Part shown: one piece after another, positions 15,651-23,409 of the stretch | Position numbering within the stretch: position 1 is the stretch's first letter | Layout: every line of letters starts with the position of its first letter | Source: a virus | IMG/VR virus record: IMGVR_UViG_3300032893_000248 | Span: 1-26,472 of that record | Length of the DNA stretch: 26,472 bases | Reading direction: 5' to 3' (one strand) | The notes under the pieces: generated by a model | The model's database searches: none | Told to the model about the DNA's origin: nothing | The model's input: the letters and a program-made list of their open reading frames with translations, nothing else | Position numbers and translations under genes: made by a program

Positions 15651-18382
15651 CCGTCACATGGCAGGTGCGGACCGAGCTGCAGCTGGCCGGGGTGTGGACC
15701 GACGTCAGCAGCCTGGTGTACGCCCGGGACCGGGTGGTGATGTCGCGGGGCCGCCGCTCCGAAGGATCGACCGCGGACGCGCAGGCCCTGGCGTGCACGA
15801 TGAACAACCGGTCGGGGAACCTCTCGATGCGGAACCCGACCGGCACCTGGTACGGGAAGCTCACCAGGAACACCCCGATCCGGACGTCGCTGCCCGCCGC
15901 GTCGTCGTGGCTGTCCCTGACTGCGCTCGGCCGGTACGCGTCCTGTCCGGACAGTGTCCCCTTGTCCATCACGGGGGACCTGGACTTCCGGGTCGACCTG
16001 TGGGCGAACACCTGGTTCCAGGACATGGACCTGGGCGGCAAGTTCGCTACCACCGGGAATCAACGGTCGTGGGCGTTGCAGCTCAACGCGAACGGGACAG
16101 TCCGGCTGTCGACGTCACCGGACGGCACGACGGTGATCGACCACGATTCGACGGTGCCGCTGCCGATCCCCGTCTCAGGCCGGAAGGCGATCCGGGCCAC
16201 CCTGCAGGTCAACAACGGGTCGGGCGGGCACACCGTCACGTTCTACACGTCGGACACGATCGGCGGGACGTGGACGCAGCTGGGCGCCGCGGTCGTCACG
16301 GCCGGCACGACCAGCTTGTTCGACTCGACGGCCACACTGCTGGCGGGCGACCTCGACGGCGGCAAGGCGTCGTTCGGGGTCGTCCGCTACTACGGGCTGC
16401 GCGTGTACCAGGGGATCGCGGGCACCCTGCGGGCCAGCCCCGATTTCACTGCGCAGGCCGACGGCGCCGCATCGTTCACCGACGCGCAAGGGAACGTGTG
16501 GACGCCCGGTGGTGGCGGCGCGCTGGTGGCGCGGGACTACCGGTTCGCTGGTGAGGTCCCGGAGTGGCCCACCCAGTGGGATGTCACGGGCACCGACGTG
16601 TACGTGCCGATCAGTGCGGCCGGCCCGATGCGGCGGCTCGGGCAGGGCGCGAAGGCGCTTAGGTCGGCGTACTACCGGGGGTGCACGTCGCCGGTGCGGC
16701 CGGTGACTGGGCTGGTCGGGTACTGGCCGATGGAGGACGGCGCGGGGTCCACGCAGTTCGCTGCGGCCGGCGTGCCGGGTGTGAGCGCGGGCGGGTGGAT
16801 CGGCACCCCGAAGCTGGCCGCCGACTCTGCGTCGTTCGCTTGCTCGGCGCCGCTGTCGACGGTCGAGGACGCGATGGTGTCGTTCACGCCGGCCGGGTAC
16901 ACGGCCGGCGCCGGGCAGGCCCGGGTGCTGCTGTCGATCCCGGCGGCCGGGACAACGAACAACGCGGTGCTGATGCGGGTCGTCACTACCGGGTCCGCGT
17001 CCCGGTGGGAGCTGGTCTACCAGACCGGCGGGAACCTGGTCCTGAACGTGTACTCCGCGTCCGGCGCCAGCTTGTTGTCGACGGTGCCCGGCGCGTTCGG
17101 CGTCAACGGCGTGCCGCTGCGGTTGTCCCTGTCGCTGGCCCAGTCCGGCGGGAACATCAACTGGACGTTCTCCACTCTGGCGGTCGGCGGGCTGGTCGGC
17201 CTGTACACGTCGAACACCCTGGCCAGTCAGACGATGGGCTACGTGAAGCGGGTCGACCTGAACCCGTCGCGGGCCATGTCCGGGGTGACGATGGGGCATC
17301 TGACGGTGCAATCGGCGGTCACGTCGCTGTGGGACCTGAACAGCCTGCTCGTGTCGTGGGCCGGTGAGACAGCGTGCGCGCGGGTGACGCGTCTCGCCGG
17401 TGAGGAAGGGCTCGCCGTGTTGGCGATCGGCGACACCCCGAACGCTGTGCCGTTGGGCCCGCAACGGCAGGACACCCTGCTGAATATCCTGCGGGAGACC
17501 GAGACCACCGACGGCGGTGTGCTGTACGAGCTCCGCGACCAGCTCGGGTTCGGGTACCGGTCGTTGGCGTCGCTGCTGCAGCAGCCGGCCGCCCTGACCC
17601 TGAACTACACGACCGCGGACCTGTCGGCGTTCAGCCCGGTCGAGGACGACCAGGCGGTCCGCAACCAGGTGACGGCGTCCCGGCCGTCGGGGTCGTCCGC
17701 GACGGTGAGTCAGGACACCGGCACCCTGTCGACCCTGGCGCCCCCGAACGGCGTCAACGTCTACGACACCAGCGTGACCGTGAACCCGGAGTCTGATGGG
17801 TTCTTGCAGCACATCGCCGGGTGGGCTGTCCGCCTCGGAACGGTTGATGAGCCGCGGTTCCCGGCGCTCGGGTTGAACCTGGCCCGGACCAACTACACGG
17901 GCTCGCCGGCGGTGCTGGGTGCCGCGGCGGCACTGGAGCCGGGTGACCGGCTGGACGTGCTGCATCCGCCAGCGTGGATGCCGCCGGACACGATCCGCCT
18001 GCAGGTCGTCGGCTCCACAGAGGCGTTGGATCAGTACCGGCGTGAGTTGACGCTGGTGTGCCGCCCGGAGACCGCGTTCGTGCAGGTCGGCGTGTACGAC
18101 GATGGCGTGTCGCGGTACAGCCCGGACGGGTCGACGTTGGCGGGGACGATGACGACGGGGGCGACGTCGGTGTCGGTGAGCTGCGGGAACTCGGTGTGGA
18201 CGACGACGGATGTGCCGGTGCAGATCGTGGTGGCCGGTGAGGTGATGACGGTGGGGACGATCGCGGGTGCCGGGCCGACGCAGACGTTCTCCAACATCAC
18301 CCGGTCGGTGAACGGGGTTGTGAAGGTGCACGCTGCGGGTGAGGCGGTCGCGTTGGCTTCACCGGTCTATTACGCGCTGTAG
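15647..18382 (+). CDS. Minor tail protein, large, with LamG-like regions
   Basis: A 911-residue protein starting at GTG in a 4-nt overlap with the tape measure stop. The N-terminus (WQVRTELQLAGVWTDVSSLVYARDRVVMSRG) resembles distal tail/baseplate proteins of actinophages. Two beta-sandwich regions look LamG/concanavalin-like: about 100-250 (DLDFRVDLWANTWFQDMD) and about 350-540 (GLVGYWPMEDGAGSTQF, a typical opening). The last third (LLNILRETETTDGGVLYELRDQLGFGYRS... GDRLDVLHPPAWMPPDTIRLQVVG) is a baseplate hub-like domain often seen in Streptomyces phage tails. It likely combines hub structure with carbohydrate binding at the tail tip; the last statement is inference. Confidence 0.8.
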   Translation: MTVTWQVRTELQLAGVWTDVSSLVYARDRVVMSRGRRSEGSTADAQALACTMNNRSGNLSMRNPTGTWYGKLTRNTPIRTSLPAASSWLSLTALGRYASCPDSVPLSITGDLDFRVDLWANTWFQDMDLGGKFATTGNQRSWALQLNANGTVRLSTSPDGTTVIDHDSTVPLPIPVSGRKAIRATLQVNNGSGGHTVTFYTSDTIGGTWTQLGAAVVTAGTTSLFDSTATLLAGDLDGGKASFGVVRYYGLRVYQGIAGTLRASPDFTAQADGAASFTDAQGNVWTPGGGGALVARDYRFAGEVPEWPTQWDVTGTDVYVPISAAGPMRRLGQGAKALRSAYYRGCTSPVRPVTGLVGYWPMEDGAGSTQFAAAGVPGVSAGGWIGTPKLAADSASFACSAPLSTVEDAMVSFTPAGYTAGAGQARVLLSIPAAGTTNNAVLMRVVTTGSASRWELVYQTGGNLVLNVYSASGASLLSTVPGAFGVNGVPLRLSLSLAQSGGNINWTFSTLAVGGLVGLYTSNTLASQTMGYVKRVDLNPSRAMSGVTMGHLTVQSAVTSLWDLNSLLVSWAGETACARVTRLAGEEGLAVLAIGDTPNAVPLGPQRQDTLLNILRETETTDGGVLYELRDQLGFGYRSLASLLQQPAALTLNYTTADLSAFSPVEDDQAVRNQVTASRPSGSSATVSQDTGTLSTLAPPNGVNVYDTSVTVNPESDGFLQHIAGWAVRLGTVDEPRFPALGLNLARTNYTGSPAVLGAAAALEPGDRLDVLHPPAWMPPDTIRLQVVGSTEALDQYRRELTLVCRPETAFVQVGVYDDGVSRYSPDGSTLAGTMTTGATSVSVSCGNSVWTTTDVPVQIVVAGEVMTVGTIAGAGPTQTFSNITRSVNGVVKVHAAGEAVALASPVYYAL

Positions 18383-18405
18383 AACGAGGGACGGGAGGGG
18401 TTGGG

Positions 18406-18834
18406 GTGGCGCAGGTTGCGGGTGCGCTGATCAAGGCGACGGACTTCGGGTTCACCGGCCAGGAGGCCGTGATGGGCGCGAGCTACAGCGTCACCACGGT
18501 GCAGGCGGATATCGGGCTGTCTGTCACGTTCCCGACGGTGTTGGCCAACCAGCAGGCGCTGGTGTACTTGAACAGCAACCTGCAGTGCAACACGGCGGTC
18601 GCGTCCCGGTTCATGAACCTGTACTGCCTCGTCGATGGGGTTGCTGAGACGTCGACCCTGCCATGGTTGGTGAACGCGAACCAGAACGCCGCCCGCGTCC
18701 CGGGATTCAAGTCTTGGCGGGTGACGTTGGTGGCGGTCGGCTCGCACACGGTCAAGATTCAGGGGCAGACCGGCACCACGAACGGCGATTTCACTGTGGT
18801 GGGCGGCGACATCATCGTCGTCCCCTGCCTGTGA
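18406..18834 (+). CDS. Minor tail / tail tip protein, jelly-roll-like
   Basis: A 142-residue protein with GTG start and GGGAGGGG ribosome site. It is a strand-rich sequence with regular turns (SVTTVQADIGLSVTFPTVL, FMNLYCLVDGV, WRVTLVAVGSHTVKIQGQTG, GGDIIVVPCL). H-T-V-x-I-Q-x-Q and the closing strand resemble compact jelly-roll or TNF-like tip domains common in small phage receptor-binding proteins. It lies between the tail hub and lysis genes, so a receptor-binding or tip role is plausible; it is not demonstrated. Confidence 0.6.
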   Translation: MAQVAGALIKATDFGFTGQEAVMGASYSVTTVQADIGLSVTFPTVLANQQALVYLNSNLQCNTAVASRFMNLYCLVDGVAETSTLPWLVNANQNAARVPGFKSWRVTLVAVGSHTVKIQGQTGTTNGDFTVVGGDIIVVPCL

Positions 18835-18849
18835 GAGAGGAGGCACGGA

Positions 18850-19812
18850 ATGACGCTGTACGTCGTGGACGCCAGCCACTACCAGGCTGGTCTGCCGGTC
18901 GGATCGCTTGCCGCGCAAGGGTTCTCTGCGGGGATCTTCAAGGCGACCGAGGGTATCTCCTACGTGGACGCCAGCTTCGGCGCGTTCATCCAGGAGGCGC
19001 GCGCCGCCACGCTGCCGTGCGCCGCGTACCACTACCTGCACCCGACAGGCATGCCGGCGCAGGCCGCGTTGACGGCGCGGGTGGTGCCGGCTGACATCCC
19101 GGTGTGGGTGGACGTCGAGGGCGCCGCCACGCTGGACCAGGCGTACGCCTACGCTGACGCGCTGCGCGCGCTCGGCCGGCGCATCGGCGGGATCTACTCG
19201 GGGTCCCGGCCGGCGCCCGGCTACGGCGGCTGGTGGCGGGCCGCCTACCTGACCGACCCCACCGGCTATGCATCGACGACGTACGCCGCGCTCGGCGGCG
19301 ACACCGGGTCGCCCTGGTCGTCCGGTTGCGACCTGTGGCAGTTCTGCCAGCACGGCCGGCTCGCCAGCTACAGCGGGGACGTGGACTTCTCGGCGTTCCG
19401 CGGCACCACGCAGCAGCTCCTGGCCCGCGGATGGTTCTGGACCCCCGCGGCACCCACACCTGACCCGACGATCCCGGAGGACAGCATGTTCGCTCAGTCC
19501 ACGCACGCCAGCAGCGACGGCACGATCAGCAGCGGCGACATCTTCCAGCTCGACGCCGCCGGCCGCCGCAAGATCCCGGACCTGGCGACCTGGCGGGTCC
19601 TGCAGGCCGCGAACCCCGCGTTCGTCCAGCTGACCGGGGACCAGATCGCCGCCGGCTGGCCGCCCGCCGGCACCGCGGTCGCCACGGTCGACGAGGCGGC
19701 GCTGGCCGTCCAGCTGGAGACCGACCTCGCCCAGCACCTGGCTGGTGGTGTCGACGCGGCAGCACTGGCCGCCACCCTCGCCGCGAACCTCGCGGCACGC
19801 CTCGCGCAATGA
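18850..19812 (+). CDS. Endolysin: GH25 lysozyme (muramidase)
   Basis: The enzyme cleaves the MurNAc-GlcNAc bond of peptidoglycan to release phage. Residues 1-190 show the GH25 signature: VDASHYQ with D7, FKATEG with E34, AYHYLHP, WVDVEG with D88 and probable acid E90, and DLWQFCQHGR followed by GDVDFSAF (D177-D179). After a Pro/Thr linker (195-210) comes a C-terminal segment (about 212-270, SGDIFQLDAAGRRKIPDLATW...VQLTGDQIAAGW), possibly a wall-binding or structural domain, then an Ala/Leu-rich helix. GAGAGGAGG lies before the ATG; ATGA links it to the next gene. There is no signal peptide, so a holin is needed. Confidence 0.92.
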   Translation: MTLYVVDASHYQAGLPVGSLAAQGFSAGIFKATEGISYVDASFGAFIQEARAATLPCAAYHYLHPTGMPAQAALTARVVPADIPVWVDVEGAATLDQAYAYADALRALGRRIGGIYSGSRPAPGYGGWWRAAYLTDPTGYASTTYAALGGDTGSPWSSGCDLWQFCQHGRLASYSGDVDFSAFRGTTQQLLARGWFWTPAAPTPDPTIPEDSMFAQSTHASSDGTISSGDIFQLDAAGRRKIPDLATWRVLQAANPAFVQLTGDQIAAGWPPAGTAVATVDEAALAVQLETDLAQHLAGGVDAAALAATLAANLAARLAQ

Positions 19813-20123
19813 ACAACACCAACGCCCCACCACCAACCCAGCCCGGAGGGGCACCGGACGTGACGAACGACGATCTACGCATCACCCTGGCCAGGATCGA
19901 GGCCAAGCTCGACGTCACGCTCCCGGCACACTCGGAACGGCTGAACGAACATGCGCGGATCCTCGACGCCCACGACGTCCGGTTGCGGGCTGTGGAGCAG
20001 GCGGGGGCGGCCGTCAACGCGGGCACCGCGCAGGCCCGGCGCCTGCCGAACTGGGTGCCGGTGGTGGCGGCGTTCGCTGGGGTGGCCGCGGTGATCGTGG
20101 CCGCCATCGCGCTGACCAAGTAG
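19809..20123 (+). CDS. Holin-like membrane protein with coiled coil
   Basis: A 104-residue protein overlapping the lysin stop (ATGA). A disordered Pro-rich start is followed by a helical/coiled stretch (RITLARIEAKLDVTLPAHSERLNEHARILDAHDVRLRAVEQAG) and a single C-terminal membrane helix (VPVVAAFAGVAAVIVAAIAL). This arrangement, a coiled coil and one membrane segment directly after endolysin, is typical of actinophage holin or spanin-like proteins. Which of the two membrane proteins forms the pore is not determined from sequence. Confidence 0.7.
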   Translation: MNNTNAPPPTQPGGAPDVTNDDLRITLARIEAKLDVTLPAHSERLNEHARILDAHDVRLRAVEQAGAAVNAGTAQARRLPNWVPVVAAFAGVAAVIVAAIALTK

Positions 20124-20162
20124 GAAGCCCTGTACGACCGTCTCGACCTGTTGGAGGAGTCA

Positions 20163-20381
20163 ATGCCCACCCCGAAGCTCCCGGCCACGCTGGTGGCCGT
20201 CCTGGGCGTCCTGGCGACCGTCCTGACGGCCGTCGGTGACGTGCTCCCGTCCCCGTGGCGGGGTATCGCCGCCGTGGTGCTGGCGGTGCTGACCGCGCTC
20301 GGTGTGACCGGCACGCAGATCGCGGTCCGCGCGCACGGTGAGGCGGAGTACGCGCGCGGCGCCAGCCGGCGGGCCGCATGA
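20163..20381 (+). CDS. Two-helix holin candidate
   Basis: A 72-residue protein with two predicted membrane helices (LPATLVAVLGVLATVLTAVGDVL and GIAAVVLAVLTALGVTGTQIAV) separated by a short PSPWR turn, and a charged tail (RAHGEAEYARGASRRAA). The ATG at 20163 is chosen because GGAGGAG sits 5 nt upstream; the upstream TTG at 20151 lies inside that ribosome site. This is the standard small class II-like holin design. It overlaps the next gene by ATGA. Confidence 0.75.
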   Translation: MPTPKLPATLVAVLGVLATVLTAVGDVLPSPWRGIAAVVLAVLTALGVTGTQIAVRAHGEAEYARGASRRAA

Positions 20382-21355
20382 CCGCCGTCGTGTTCCGGGC
20401 CGGCCGGCTCGCGCCGACCCCCGGCAAGCCGCGGCTGCGACTGGCCGACCACCTCGACCCAGCGACTCTGCTGGCGGTGCCGGCCGCGCAGGACTGGTGC
20501 ACCGCTGCGGGCCCCTACTCGATGGCGGGCAACGACCAGTGGGGTGACTGCACGTGCGCAGAGGTCGCGCACCACGTGCAGTCTGAGGTGTGGTTCGGCG
20601 ACCAGGTGCACGCGGCGTTCACCGATGGGCAGGTCCTCGGCCTGTACAGCGCGATCACGGGGTTCGACCCGAACGCAGGGCCGCCCGGGTCCAACCCGAC
20701 CGACCAGGGCGCGAACATGCAGGACGTCCAGGCGTACTGGCACAAGACCGGGCTGGCCGGGCACACGACCGCCGCGTACGCCGAGGTGGACGTGCACAGC
20801 ATGGACGTCGTGTGCGCCGCCATCGACCTGCTGGGCGCCATCTCGGTGGGGATCAACTTCCCGGCCTCGGCGATGGACCAGTTCAATGCCGGGCAGGACT
20901 GGGACACGGTCCCCGACGACGGCGGCATCGAAGGCGGCCACGCCATCCTCGTCGCCGGCTACGACAAGGCGGCGCAGACGTTCACGCTGGTCACCTGGGG
21001 TCGGGTGATCCGAATGACGTGGCGGTTCTGGCGGGCCTATGTGGAGGAGGCGTGGGCGCCGATCCTGGGCGCGGAGTGGGTGAACGATCGGACGAAGGTG
21101 TCTCCGGTGGGGCTGGACCTGCAGGGTCTGGGTTCGGCGTACGCCGAGCTGACCGGGAAGCCGAACCCGTTTCCGGCCCCCAACCCGGGGCCTGCTCCTG
21201 CGCCTGCTCCTGATGGTGTGGGGGTGGCTGCGCAGGCTTTGGCCGGTGACCCGCTGGTGGTCGACTGGGCCAGCCATCACCACTATGGGCGGGAGACCCG
21301 GGAGGTCGCGCGCCGGGTTCAGGCGGTGATCGCCGCGGTCCGGGCTGCTGGCTGA
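20378..21355 (+). CDS. Papain/C39-like cysteine peptidase in the lysis cassette
   Basis: A 325-residue protein. MAGNDQWGDCTCAEVAHHVQ (about 49-68) gives a probable nucleophile Cys58 in a G-D-C-T context; EGGHAILVAGYD gives a probable catalytic His188, followed by VTWGRVIRMTWRFW, the usual third-motif position in this papain-like group with Trp-Gly in place of the classic Asn block. Residues from about 270 onward form a Pro/Ala linker and a short helical tail with DWASHHHYGRETREVARRVQ. It has no signal peptide. The 4-nt overlap with the holin implies co-expression at lysis, so a second wall-degrading (amidase or endopeptidase) activity is reasonable; substrate unknown. Confidence 0.7.
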   Translation: MTAVVFRAGRLAPTPGKPRLRLADHLDPATLLAVPAAQDWCTAAGPYSMAGNDQWGDCTCAEVAHHVQSEVWFGDQVHAAFTDGQVLGLYSAITGFDPNAGPPGSNPTDQGANMQDVQAYWHKTGLAGHTTAAYAEVDVHSMDVVCAAIDLLGAISVGINFPASAMDQFNAGQDWDTVPDDGGIEGGHAILVAGYDKAAQTFTLVTWGRVIRMTWRFWRAYVEEAWAPILGAEWVNDRTKVSPVGLDLQGLGSAYAELTGKPNPFPAPNPGPAPAPAPDGVGVAAQALAGDPLVVDWASHHHYGRETREVARRVQAVIAAVRAAG

Positions 21356-21418
21356 ACCAGAGTCCAGCGCCTGACCCCTTGGTCGTGTCCGGGGCTACTC
21401 CTGGGCCCCGGGCGCGCG

Positions 21419-21456
21419 AGCGGCCCCCGCTGACCTTCGGGTCGGCGGGGGCCGCT
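21419..21456 (+). terminator. Strong terminator after the lysis cassette
   Basis: A 17-bp stem with a TTCG tetraloop at 21436-21439: left arm 21419-21435, right arm 21440-21456, with a single G-T wobble. The sequence after the stem is TTCGTCGTCT, a weak T-tract. The outer stem and following bases recur in a second hairpin at 21968-22000. Confidence 0.8.
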
Positions 21457-21481
21457 TCGTCGTCTCAACACGCCGATTTCC

Positions 21482-21511
21482 TTGCGCACGATAACCTGTC
21501 GGTGCTACGGT
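21482..21511 (+). promoter_or_regulatory. Promoter for the single-gene cassette
   Basis: TTGCGC (21482-21487) and TACGGT (21506-21511), 18 nt apart, with a TG-like extension (GTGC) before the -10 element. Predicted start of RNA is near 21518, inside the palindrome that follows. Confidence 0.55.
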
Positions 21512-21528
21512 TTTCTTACGCAAGAAAA
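21511..21528. promoter_or_regulatory. A/T-rich operator-like palindrome
   Basis: TTTTCTT-ACGC-AAGAAAA is a perfect 7-bp dyad in an otherwise GC-rich region, placed over the predicted transcription start. Because the downstream gene ends in a ribbon-helix-helix DNA-binding domain, autoregulation at this site is likely. Confidence 0.55.
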
Positions 21529-21567
21529 ACGACCAACACACAGCCCCCCCCAGGGAAGGAACCCGCA

Positions 21568-21951
21568 ATGAACCGCGCCAACCTGTATCTCCTCCAGCTC
21601 GCAGCCGAGCATGGGATCGCTCCAGCCCGCTGCTCCAGGTGCGGCGCCTCCGGGGTCGACACCAACTGGAGCTCGCCCGGCCACGACGACGGCCGCGACG
21701 CCGACTACCTCGGCTGGCAGTGCCAGCGGTGCGGCAAGACGACCGGGCTGACCCGCCGGACGATCGTCGGCCGGGTGCCCGCCGAGGCCCGCCCGGACCG
21801 TCGGGGCCGGCCTGCTCGCGGCAGGGTGTCCGCCACCTACCGGCTCAGCCCGCGGACCCGCGACCTCGTCAAGGGCGCCGCCTCAACCGAAGGCATCGAG
21901 CAGTCCGAGCTGGTCGAGCAGATCCTCCGAGCGTCCCGCCGGCTCAGGTGA
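21568..21951 (+). CDS. Zinc-ribbon plus ribbon-helix-helix protein
   Basis: A 127-residue protein starting at ATG 21568 with AGGGAAGGA upstream. It has two CxxC knuckles (C22-C25 in RCSRCG and C52-C55 in QCQRCG) separated by a polar, acidic loop, a basic hinge (RRTIVGRVPAEARPDRRGRPARG), and a C-terminal RHH-type domain (about 86-125: VSATYRLSPRTRDLVKGAAS...SELVEQILRAS). The strand followed by two helices is typical of Arc/CopG-like regulators. It has its own promoter and is bracketed by two terminators, so it behaves as an independent unit. Probable role: repressor or anti-repressor; partner unknown. Confidence 0.7.
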   Translation: MNRANLYLLQLAAEHGIAPARCSRCGASGVDTNWSSPGHDDGRDADYLGWQCQRCGKTTGLTRRTIVGRVPAEARPDRRGRPARGRVSATYRLSPRTRDLVKGAASTEGIEQSELVEQILRASRRLR

Positions 21952-21967
21952 TCCGCTCCCGCACGCG

Positions 21968-22000
21968 AGCGGCCCCCGTCCATGATGGGCGGGGGCCGCT
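21968..22000. terminator. Second copy of the terminator, bidirectional
   Basis: Left arm 21968-21981 and right arm 21987-22000, a 14-bp stem with one wobble and a 5-nt loop. It shares the GCGAGCGGCCCCCG left side and CGGGGGCCGCTTCGTCGT right side with the hairpin at 21419-21456. It lies between convergent genes (21951 end and 22011 end) and may stop both. Confidence 0.75.
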
Positions 22001-22010
22001 TCGTCGTTGC

Positions 22011-22451
22011 TCAGACGTCCAGCCGCCAGGCGGGGTCGAAGCCCGGGTGGCCCGCGTACGGCTGGGCCATCCTCGCCAGCACCATCCGCAGCGACTTCAC
22101 GATCAGGTCCCGCATCGCGATCCGCAGCTCATCCTGATCGGTCGCCTGCTCGATCAGGTTGTTGGCGAGCACGAGCTGGTAGTCGTCCAGGATGACCCGC
22201 TTGGCCGCGACGTCGGCGAGCACCCGCGCCGGATCCCAGCGGGCGATGTGCGCGGTGACCACCTGGCCCTGCTCGCCGTCGTCGAACGTCTCCAGGATCG
22301 GGTGCCCATCATCGTCGCTGACGAAGTTCCGGCCTTGCGTCTGGCTGGCTTCCCAGTCGCGGTCAAACCATCGTCGAGCCGCCCGCGCCGCCGCCTCGTC
22401 CTCGTCGAGGCGCGCCCGCAGGAACGCCACCAGGTCGCTCACGGCCGCCAC
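22011..22451 (-). CDS. DUF6221-like protein
   Basis: A 146-residue protein recognised from its layout as a DUF6221-type protein of actinobacteria: an N-terminal DLVAFLRARLDEDEAAARAA helix, a central TAHIARWDPARVLADVAAKRVILDDY helix, and a C-terminal RMAQPYAGHPGFDPAWRLDV. No enzymatic motif is visible; function of the family is unknown to me. It overlaps the upstream minus-strand gene by 13 nt and is the last gene of the unit, ending about 10 nt before the convergent terminator. Confidence 0.75.
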   Translation of the reverse strand: MAAVSDLVAFLRARLDEDEAAARAARRWFDRDWEASQTQGRNFVSDDDGHPILETFDDGEQGQVVTAHIARWDPARVLADVAAKRVILDDYQLVLANNLIEQATDQDELRIAMRDLIVKSLRMVLARMAQPYAGHPGFDPAWRLDV

Positions 22452-22801
22452 TCTCCGGAGACGATGTCGTCGTAGACCCAGCGGAGCGCCCGCAGCCTGC
22501 CCAGGTGCTCGCCGAGCCTGCTGCCACGTCGGTCCCGGTTCATCAGGGCCTCAATGACAGATGTCGGCGGATCCGGGTCGACGGGGACGACGACCTGCGC
22601 CCGACGCTCGACCTCGGCCATGACCGCCGGAAGATCCGCCGCCCGGACGACAGCCCGCAGGCGAAGTTCGGCCTGCTGGACCTCGGCCGCGCGCCGGACG
22701 GCCTCCCGGCCGCCGGGCATCGCCGAGACGAACGCCGTCATGCCCACCTTGTCTGCTCCCGCCATCTCACGCAGCCGGGCCATGCTCATCGGCTCGCTCA
22801 T
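22439..22801 (-). CDS. Hypothetical helical accessory protein
   Basis: A 120-residue, mostly helical, Arg/Ala/Glu-rich protein (SMARLREMAGADKVGMTAFVSAM, then REAVRRAAEVQQAELRLRAVVRAADLPAVMAEVERRAQ, ending RLRALRWVYDDIVSGEWRP). No known domain is recognised. The start ATG overlaps the previous gene's stop (ATGA on the minus strand, 22798-22801), and its 3' end overlaps the DUF6221-like gene, so translation is coupled. Confidence 0.55.
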   Translation of the reverse strand: MSEPMSMARLREMAGADKVGMTAFVSAMPGGREAVRRAAEVQQAELRLRAVVRAADLPAVMAEVERRAQVVVPVDPDPPTSVIEALMNRDRRGSRLGEHLGRLRALRWVYDDIVSGEWRP

Positions 22802-23112
22802 CCGCGTGCCTCTCTCGCCTTGCGCATCTGCAGGTGGTCCAGCTCGGTGCGGGCCCGCTGCACCGCATCGTGGTAGGAGGCGACCTCGTCCTCACACTCG
22901 GCGCGGCCGGCCTCGACGCCAGCCTGCCACGACCGCCGGCACCACGACGCGATCGCGGTCTGCTCGCCCGGGTGCGACGCGCGGATCCAGTCCCGGACTT
23001 CGCGGTCCCACGCGCCGAGTGTGAAGTCGGCGAGGACGGTGTCAAGCATCTCGTCGGCCTCGGCCGAGGTGACCGGCGGGGCGACGTCGAGGGGGCCCGT
23101 CGGCGGGTTCAC
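22798..23112 (-). CDS. Hypothetical acidic-helical accessory protein
   Basis: A 104-residue protein. GTG at 23112 is preferred to the upstream ATG at 23193 because it overlaps the preceding stop as GTGA and removes a basic N-terminal extension that only mirrors the upstream gene. It contains two Trp-rich helices (LGAWDREVRDWIRASHPG and ASWCRRSWQAGVEAGRAECEDEV) and a coiled C-terminus (VQRARTELDHLQMRKAREARG). No family is recognised. Confidence 0.6.
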   Translation of the reverse strand: MNPPTGPLDVAPPVTSAEADEMLDTVLADFTLGAWDREVRDWIRASHPGEQTAIASWCRRSWQAGVEAGRAECEDEVASYHDAVQRARTELDHLQMRKAREARG

Positions 23113-23381
23113 CGGGTCACCCCAGCTAGCGCCATGACCGCGCCCGAGACGGCGTCGTAGGCGGCGGTCTGTGCGTCCAAGAGCGGGAGCCATTCGTCGT
23201 GCGGCCGGTCCGTGTAGATGGCCCGGACGTGGGCTTCGGCGGCTTCGATGGCAGCCCGGACCAGGCGCATCAGGTCGAGCGCCTGGCTAGTCGTGATGAC
23301 TGCTGCAGGCAATTCCAACGTTCGGGCGTGAGAGGGAGAATCCGGTCCGGAGTCTCCAACTCTGGTGGGTACGGTGTTCAT
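23109..23381 (-). CDS. Small helical accessory protein, first of the unit
   Basis: A 90-residue protein with a GGAAAGGGG ribosome site about 9 nt before the ATG. After a disordered start, it is helical (TTSQALDLMRLVRAAIEAAEAHVRAIYTDRPHDEWLPLLDAQTAAYDAVSGAVMALAGVTR). No domain is recognised. The hairpin at 23410-23441 lies just upstream, leaving only about 28 nt, so this unit is probably fed by read-through from the lipoprotein gene or by a promoter overlapping the hairpin. Confidence 0.6.
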   Translation of the reverse strand: MNTVPTRVGDSGPDSPSHARTLELPAAVITTSQALDLMRLVRAAIEAAEAHVRAIYTDRPHDEWLPLLDAQTAAYDAVSGAVMALAGVTR

Positions 23382-23409
23382 GCGATCAGCCCCTTTCCGG
23401 CTGGTCGTG

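Noticed and set aside
16175-18331. Minus-strand open frame of over 700 codons opposite the minor tail protein
   Set aside because: Low-complexity Arg/Val/Gln-rich product with no domain; shadow of the plus-strand gene.
19526-21283. Minus-strand open frame across the lysis genes
   Set aside because: It would overlap four well-supported plus-strand genes and has shadow-like composition.
23113-23193. Longer N-terminus for the accessory gene ending at 22798
   Set aside because: The extension overlaps the upstream gene by over 80 nt, and the GTG at 23112 makes a standard 4-nt overlap.
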